Shown here: positions 5,867-9,085 of the stretch, piece after piece
Layout of the letters: every line of letters begins with the position of its first letter
How positions within the stretch are numbered: position 1 is the stretch's first letter
Source: Coriobacteriia bacterium
GTDB taxonomy: Bacteria; Actinomycetota; Coriobacteriia; WRKU01; WQUG01
Assembly: GCA_009779395.1 (NCBI GenBank)
Contig: WREJ01000037.1
Coordinates: 1 to 9,085 of the forward strand
Length of the DNA stretch: 9,085 bases
Direction: 5' to 3'
Notes under the pieces: generated by a model
Database searches by the model: none
What the model saw: only the letters and a program-made list of their open reading frames with translations
What the model was told of the DNA's origin: nothing
Position numbers and translations under genes: made by a program

Positions 5867-6004
5867 GATGACGTAAGTCCTTCCTTGTTTGTTTTACCTA
5901 TGGTTCGTGATGTCCAGTCTGTTAAGGTTCGCAAAAGCCCATAACCTCTGCGCTACTTACAAACTGTCTCTCTCAGCGCGCAGCAGCAACCTTGTGCGGG
6001 TCTG
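5867..6004 (-). other. Long rpsN-rpsH spacer with possible alternative RNA pairings
   Basis: This 138-nt gap holds no open frame of note. On the minus strand it contains AAGGTT (5993-5988), AGGTT (5947-5943) and two copies of CGAACC (5931-5926 and 5907-5902), so the GGTT segments could pair with either AACC segment. A pairing AAGGTT/AACCTT would span nearly 60 nt. It ends with GGAAGGAC, the rpsH ribosome binding site. I found no convincing promoter. It could be an autoregulatory RNA site, a processing site, or unconstrained sequence. Confidence 0.35.
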
Positions 6005-6190
6005 CTACCAACTTGCCTTTTTCACGCCGGGGAGTTCGCCCTTGTTTGCCAGTTCGCGCACACAGATGCGGCAGAGTCCAAACTTGCGATAGTACGCACG
6101 CGGACGCCCACAGCGAGCACAGCGATTGTGCTGGCGAGTCGAGAACTTTGCTTCTCTCTTCGCCTTGGCGATCATCGATTTCTTTGCCAC
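6005..6190 (-). CDS. rpsN: 30S ribosomal protein S14, zinc-binding type (uS14, RpsN type Z)
   Basis: S14 is a small-subunit protein of the 30S head. At 61 residues this is the short zinc-containing form rather than the roughly 100-residue zinc-free form. C24-x2-C27 and C40-x2-C43 form the zinc ribbon (RCARCGRPRAYYRKFGLCRICV, positions 23-44, gives the core). The product ends in the family's GELPGVKKASW. The start codon is GTG at 6190-6188: no ATG precedes the family-like N-terminus AKKSMIAKAKREAKFSTRQ, and AAGGA lies seven bases upstream of the GTG. The gene sits between rplE and rpsH as in other zinc-type spc operons. Spacers on both sides (74 and 138 nt) are long for the cluster. Confidence 0.97.
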   Translation of the reverse strand: MAKKSMIAKAKREAKFSTRQHNRCARCGRPRAYYRKFGLCRICVRELANKGELPGVKKASW

Positions 6191-6224
6191 TTGCCTGTCC
6201 TTTCTTTAAGCGGGAGGAGTGCGT

Positions 6225-6245
6225 CCAGACCAGTCACCTGGCTGG
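6225..6245 (-). promoter_or_regulatory. GNRA-loop hairpin in the rplE-rpsN spacer
   Basis: On the minus strand CCAGCCAG (6245-6238), GTGA (6237-6234) and CTGG-T-CTGG (6233-6225) fold into an 8-bp stem with a single bulged U and a GUGA (GNRA-class) tetraloop. A competing 5-bp stem GGTAG/CTACC (6258-6244) overlaps its 5' side. No U-tract follows, so it is not an intrinsic terminator. It lies about 40 nt before the rpsN GTG start. A mRNA-level control or processing site is possible; the function is unknown. Confidence 0.4.
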
Positions 6246-6264
6246 TAGCTGCCCTACCCAATCT

Positions 6265-6849
6265 TTAAGCTGCTTTAAAGGGGAAGCCAAATCCTGCAAG
6301 CAGTGCTTGGGCTCCCTCGTCGGTGTCTGCCGTTGTCACAAAGGTAATGTCCATACCCCGCGTGCGGTCGACCTTGTCATAGTCAACCTCGGGGAAAATT
6401 AGCTGTTCAGTCACACCCATCGAATAGTTACCGCGTCCGTCAAAGCTGCGCGGTGACAAACCACGAAAGTCACGAATACGCGGAATAGCCGTCGAAAGCA
6501 GGCGATCAAAGAACTCCCACATGCGGTCACCGCGCAGTGTTACCTTCGCACCAATGGGCATACCTTCGCGCAACTTAAAGCCAGCGATTGACTTTTTCGC
6601 GCGATTAACGCGTGGCTGCTGACCGGTAATGGTACGCAAATCTTCAATCGCAGAATCCAGCTGCTTTGCGTCGCCGACAGCGTCACCCACACCCATGTTG
6701 ACAACAATCTTTTCTAGGCGCGGAATCTGCATGACGTTATCAAGACCCAGTGTCTTAACAAGTTCTGGAGCAACTTCTTCTCTGTACTTCACCTTTAGGC
6801 GCGGTACCTCTGTTGCTGCAGCTTTTTTGGCAGTAGTTTTCTGTGCCAT
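6265..6849 (-). CDS. rplE: 50S ribosomal protein L5 (uL5)
   Basis: L5 binds 5S rRNA and forms part of the central protuberance, where it touches the P-site tRNA elbow. The product has 194 residues; most bacterial L5 proteins have about 180, and the excess is a Lys/Ala-rich N-terminal stretch (residues 1-15). Family motifs follow in order: IPRLEKIVVNMGVG (42-55), ITGQQP (74-79), FKLREGMPIGAKVTLRG (91-107), RDFRGL (126-131), NYSMGVTEQLIFPEVDYD (141-158) and MDITFVTTA (166-174). The ATG at 6849 overlaps the rplX stop by one base (TAATG), with AAAGGA about nine bases upstream, so translation is probably coupled to rplX. An in-frame ATG at 6879 inside rplX is less likely. Confidence 0.98.
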   Translation of the reverse strand: MAQKTTAKKAAATEVPRLKVKYREEVAPELVKTLGLDNVMQIPRLEKIVVNMGVGDAVGDAKQLDSAIEDLRTITGQQPRVNRAKKSIAGFKLREGMPIGAKVTLRGDRMWEFFDRLLSTAIPRIRDFRGLSPRSFDGRGNYSMGVTEQLIFPEVDYDKVDRTRGMDITFVTTADTDEGAQALLAGFGFPFKAA

Positions 6850-7169
6850 TAGTCGATGTCCTTTCCGCATTTCTTGCAAACCCGCACGCGCTTGCCCTTG
6901 TCATTGCGACGAGCAGAAACCCGCGTTGGTTTGCCACACTTGGTACACACCAACATGACGTTGCTTACGTGTACTGGTTGTTCAATCTCGACAAAGCCGC
7001 CAGCTTGGTTACGCTGCGTTGGGCGTACTGCTTTTTTAGTCACCGCAACACGCTCGACAACAACACGCTCTGCCGTCGGGTTGGTGCGCAGGACACGTCC
7101 CTCACGACCCTTGTCTTTTCCAGCAATGACGACCACTTTGTCGTCTCTTCTGATTCTCATTTTTGCCAT
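6849..7169 (-). CDS. rplX: 50S ribosomal protein L24 (uL24) with a four-cysteine C-terminal ribbon
   Basis: L24 is an assembly initiator of the large subunit and sits near the peptide exit tunnel. The 106-residue product contains the KOW-type segment DDKVVVIAGKDKGREGRVLR (9-28) and the family motif GGFVEIEQPVHVSNVMLV (57-74). The C-terminus carries C75-x2-C78 and C98-x2-C101, which would form a zinc ribbon; many L24 proteins, including that of E. coli, lack these cysteines. Zinc binding is inferred from the spacing. GAGGAG lies six bases upstream of the ATG at 7169, and the spacer after rplN is 19 nt. A second in-frame ATG three codons downstream is possible but worse spaced. Confidence 0.97.
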   Translation of the reverse strand: MAKMRIRRDDKVVVIAGKDKGREGRVLRTNPTAERVVVERVAVTKKAVRPTQRNQAGGFVEIEQPVHVSNVMLVCTKCGKPTRVSARRNDKGKRVRVCKKCGKDID

Positions 7170-7188
7170 GGCTGTCTCCTCACATCCC

Positions 7189-7557
7189 CTACAGTACTTC
7201 CGGCGCAAGCGAGACAATCTTCATGTACTTGCGATCGCGCAACTCCCTGGCCACTGGACCAAAAATACGGGTACCACGCGGGTTGCCGTTCTCGTCAATA
7301 ATGACGGCAGCGTTCTCGTCAAATGAAATGTACGAGCCGTCCGCGCGACGTACTTCTTTTTTGCAGCGCACAACAACGGCGCGAATTACTTCACCTTTTT
7401 TCACGTTGCCAGCAGGAAGTGCTTCCTTTACCGAGGCGACAATGATGTCACCAACACGCGCGTAGCGACGTTTTGATCCGCCCAACACCTTGATGCAAGC
7501 GATTTTGCGCGCCCCACTGTTGTCGGCAACTTTTAATCTTGTTTCTGCCTGTATCAT
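7189..7557 (-). CDS. rplN: 50S ribosomal protein L14 (uL14)
   Basis: L14 is a universally conserved large-subunit protein at the subunit interface; it contributes to an intersubunit bridge and is the docking site of the silencing factor RsfS in bacteria. The 122-residue product has exactly the usual length. Family motifs are MIQAETRLKVADNSGARK (1-18), KKGEVIRAVVVRCKK (53-67), and GNPRGTRIFGPVARELR (91-107), ending IVSLAPEVL. The ATG at 7557 is chosen because the conserved family N-terminus begins there; AGGAG lies ten bases upstream, overlapping the end of rpsQ, which stops 13 nt before. No anomalies are seen. Confidence 0.98.
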   Translation of the reverse strand: MIQAETRLKVADNSGARKIACIKVLGGSKRRYARVGDIIVASVKEALPAGNVKKGEVIRAVVVRCKKEVRRADGSYISFDENAAVIIDENGNPRGTRIFGPVARELRDRKYMKIVSLAPEVL

Positions 7558-7570
7558 AATAGCGGCTCTC

Positions 7571-7831
7571 CTACTTCGCCTTTTCCAAAACTTCAACTAG
7601 CCGCCAGCGTTTTAATTTAGAGACAGGACGTGTCTCCATAATACGAACACTGTCACCAAGGCCAGCCACATTATCTTCGTCATGGACATGGAGCTTTTTG
7701 CTCGTCATAATCAGCTTGTTGTACATCTTGTGCTTCTTACGGTCCTCAATCTTGACCACACAGGTTTTGTCGCCGGCAGCCGATACCACTATGCCCTGGC
7801 GTTCTTTCCTGCTTTTTCTCTCTGTCGTCAT
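7571..7831 (-). CDS. rpsQ: 30S ribosomal protein S17 (uS17)
   Basis: S17 is an OB-fold primary 16S rRNA-binding protein of the small subunit body. The 86-residue product fits the family. Visible motifs are RQGIVVSAAGDKTCVVKIE (11-29), the basic HKMYNKLIMTSKKLHVHDEDN (about 34-54) and GDSVRIMETRPVSKLKRWRL (59-78). Its ATG shares four bases with the rpmC stop (ATGA, 7831-7828), a classic arrangement for translational coupling. The order rpmC-rpsQ-rplN marks the junction of the S10-type and spc-type gene groups, which here run on without a visible promoter between them. Confidence 0.98.
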   Translation of the reverse strand: MTTERKSRKERQGIVVSAAGDKTCVVKIEDRKKHKMYNKLIMTSKKLHVHDEDNVAGLGDSVRIMETRPVSKLKRWRLVEVLEKAK

Positions 7832-8037
7832 TGCAATTCCTTCTCTGCTTTAAGTTCGCGGGCGCGAATCTCTGTCTGAACACGAGCGATATCTTTTTTC
7901 ACAGCCGGAATCTTTGTTGTGTCGTCCAACTGACCAGTTGCCAGGCGAAAGCGCAGGTTGAACAGTTCTGCTCGACCATTAGCAAGTGCCTCTTTCAGCT
8001 TGTCGTCCTTCAGTTTTACTACATCTGCTTGTTTCAT
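7828..8037 (-). CDS. rpmC: 50S ribosomal protein L29 (uL29)
   Basis: L29 is a small helical large-subunit protein at the peptide exit tunnel rim, next to L23, where trigger factor and SRP contact the ribosome. The 69-residue product has normal length and is almost entirely helical in character. The family signature ELFNLRFRLATGQLDDT (24-40) is followed by IARVQTEIRARE (50-61). Two bases separate its ATG from the rplP stop, and its own stop overlaps the rpsQ start by four bases. Confidence 0.97.
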   Translation of the reverse strand: MKQADVVKLKDDKLKEALANGRAELFNLRFRLATGQLDDTTKIPAVKKDIARVQTEIRARELKAEKELQ

Positions 8038-8039
8038 TA

Positions 8040-8564
8040 TTATGCCCCTCCCTCACTGTCCTGGGCGGAGTCTTCCGCAGTGTCGCCATCACTATCTTCT
8101 TCTACTGTTTCGACGATCACTTCACGAGGTGCCTTCATCAGACCGTGTATAGGACCGCCTTCTCTGGCGACAAATTTCACCTTAATCGGCAGTTTGTGAC
8201 CAGCCAGACGCAAGGCCTCACGAGCCACTTCTTCGGTAACGCCCGCGCACTCAAACATCACGCGACCGGGCTTGACAACTGCCACCCAATCCTCGGGGTT
8301 ACCCTTACCAGAACCCATGCGGGTTTCTGCCGGTTTTTTCGTAATAGGCTTGTCAGGAAAAATAGTAATCCAGACTTTACCGCCACGCTTCATGTAGCGG
8401 GTCATCGCAACACGCGCAGCCTCGATCTGGCGATTAGTAATCCACGAAGCCTCTTGAGCCTGCAGACCATAGTCACCAAAGTGTACGGTCGTGCCGCCCT
8501 TTGCGCGTCCGCGCATCTTGCCACGCTGCACCTTACGGTGGCGTACTCGCTTTGGACTCAGCAT
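8040..8564 (-). CDS. rplP: 50S ribosomal protein L16 (uL16) with acidic C-terminal extension
   Basis: L16 sits near the peptidyl transferase centre and the A-site tRNA elbow, and its late incorporation matures the 50S subunit. The core (1 to about 137) is standard: MLSPKRVRHRKVQRGKMRGR, then ITNRQIEAARVAMTRYMKRG (42-61), FPDKPITKKPAETRMGSGKG (69-88) and VVKPGRVMFE (96-105). R82 corresponds to E. coli Arg81, the residue hydroxylated in some bacteria. The product has 174 residues against about 137-140 in most bacteria; the extra end contains ten acidic residues between 152 and 171 (ETVEEDSDGDTAEDSAQDSE). The ATG overlaps the rpsC stop by one base (TAATG), and GGAGGAG occurs upstream near the rpsC end, so translation is probably coupled. 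Confidence 0.98.
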   Translation of the reverse strand: MLSPKRVRHRKVQRGKMRGRAKGGTTVHFGDYGLQAQEASWITNRQIEAARVAMTRYMKRGGKVWITIFPDKPITKKPAETRMGSGKGNPEDWVAVVKPGRVMFECAGVTEEVAREALRLAGHKLPIKVKFVAREGGPIHGLMKAPREVIVETVEEDSDGDTAEDSAQDSEGGA

Positions 8565-9085
8565 TAGCCTCTCCTCCCGCCTCTATCACCACGATTGTCG
8601 CGGTCACGACGGTTGCCACCTCGAGGCGAGCGCGGAGCACGTGTTCCCTCGATTGCTGGATTAGGAGGCAGCTGTCCCGGCAGTGTTTCACCGTGATAAA
8701 TCCATACTTTAACGCCGATGACACCCATGGTGGTGTTCGCCTCGGCAAAACCATAGTCAATCTTTGCGCGCAGCGTGTGCAGCGGCACGCGACCCTCGCG
8801 ATACCACTCGCGACGGCTCATTTCAGCACCGCCCAGACGACCCGAGCACTGAATGCGGATGCCCAGTGCTCCACTTTTCATGGCACTGATAACGGCTTTT
8901 CTCATCGCACGGCGAAAGGCAACGCGCCCCACCAGCTGATCAGCAACAGACTGCGCCGTCAGATTCGCGTCGAGTTCTGGTCGCACTATCTCGACAATTT
9001 TTACGTCAACAGCAACCTTGGCAATAGCTTCGAGTTCTTTGCGAAGCACGTCCACTTCTGAACCTTTTTTGCCGATGACAATACC
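8564..9085 (-). CDS. rpsC: 30S ribosomal protein S3 (uS3), C-terminal part (5' end outside window)
   Basis: S3 lies at the mRNA entry channel of the small subunit and takes part in mRNA helicase activity and decoding. The 173 residues visible start within the type 2 KH domain: GIVIGKKGSEVDVLRKEL carries the GKKG form of the KH GxxG loop. The C-terminal S3 domain follows, with GRVAFRRAMRKAV, GIRIQCSGRLGGAEMSR and the ending region GVIGVKVWIYHGE. The last 25 or so residues are a low-complexity basic tail rich in Arg, Gly and Asp. No start codon is assigned, because the reading frame runs open to the right edge of the window; a GTG at 9055-9053 in frame is internal (a KH domain codon), not the start. 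The stop overlaps the rplP ATG by one base. Confidence 0.98.
   Translation of the reverse strand, partial: GIVIGKKGSEVDVLRKELEAIAKVAVDVKIVEIVRPELDANLTAQSVADQLVGRVAFRRAMRKAVISAMKSGALGIRIQCSGRLGGAEMSRREWYREGRVPLHTLRAKIDYGFAEANTTMGVIGVKVWIYHGETLPGQLPPNPAIEGTRAPRSPRGGNRRDRDNRGDRGGRRG

Noticed and set aside
1698..6228. The 13-mer GGAGTGCGTCCAG occurs in the terminator stem (1698-1710, minus strand) and in the rplE-rpsN spacer (6216-6228, plus strand).
   Set aside because: About one chance 13-base match between strands is expected in 9 kb, the two copies sit in opposite orientation relative to the genes, and flanking sequence does not match.
6191..6264. An intrinsic terminator after rplE.
   Set aside because: The hairpin there is not followed by a U-tract, and the operon clearly continues into rpsN.
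8501..9061. A 186-codon plus-strand open frame opposite rpsC, and similar long frames opposite rplP and rplX.
   Set aside because: These are antisense shadows of highly conserved ribosomal genes whose codon bias keeps the opposite strand open; the products are Cys/His/Ser/Thr-rich nonsense.

Overview
The window is one long block of minus-strand genes. Read 5' to 3' on that strand (right to left in window coordinates), it runs through the end of an S10-type and a spc-type ribosomal protein cluster: rpsC (5' end cut off by the window), rplP, rpmC, rpsQ, rplN, rplX, rplE, rpsN, rpsH, rplF, rplR, rpsE, rpmD, rplO and secY. A small 2[4Fe-4S] ferredoxin follows, then a terminator-like hairpin, then a separately promoted metA, and finally the N-terminal two thirds or so of a class B sortase running off the left edge. 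No convincing plus-strand gene, RNA gene, mobile element or CRISPR array was seen, and no stretch over 300 bases lacks a gene.

Organism: a single-membrane (Gram-positive type), probably anaerobic bacterium of roughly 50% GC by eye. The class B sortase and the clostridial-type ferredoxin support this. Short C-terminal low-complexity tails on S3, L16 and S5, a zinc-type S14 and a four-cysteine L24 suggest Actinomycetota, perhaps class Coriobacteriia. That placement is inference from family resemblance, not a search result.

Layout: rpsC to secY (8564 rightwards to 1932 leftwards) is tightly packed. Stop and start codons overlap at rpsC/rplP (1 nt), rpmC/rpsQ (4 nt) and rplX/rplE (1 nt), and one base separates rpmD/rplO and rplO/secY, so translational coupling is likely. 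Two spacers are longer than the rest: 74 nt between rplE and rpsN, which holds a neat GNRA-loop hairpin, and 138 nt between rpsN and rpsH. After secY the usual partners (adk, map, infA) are absent. The ferredoxin gene starts 14 nt after secY and is followed by a hairpin at 1683-1710. The 186-nt gap before metA also carries a 17-bp inverted repeat and a good promoter. MetA has the catalytic residues of homoserine O-acyltransferases and Glu at position 111, which points to acetyl-CoA rather than succinyl-CoA as donor. The sortase gene has no clear ribosome binding site but has a TATAAT box just upstream of its ATG, as in leaderless transcripts.

Functionally, the right three quarters makes ribosomal proteins and the membrane translocation channel (growth-linked). 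The left quarter combines electron transfer, methionine biosynthesis and cell-surface protein anchoring. Most of the window is highly conserved housekeeping sequence. I do not see an undescribed multi-gene system in it; the points worth following up are the regulatory signals, the operon break after secY, and residue-level features.
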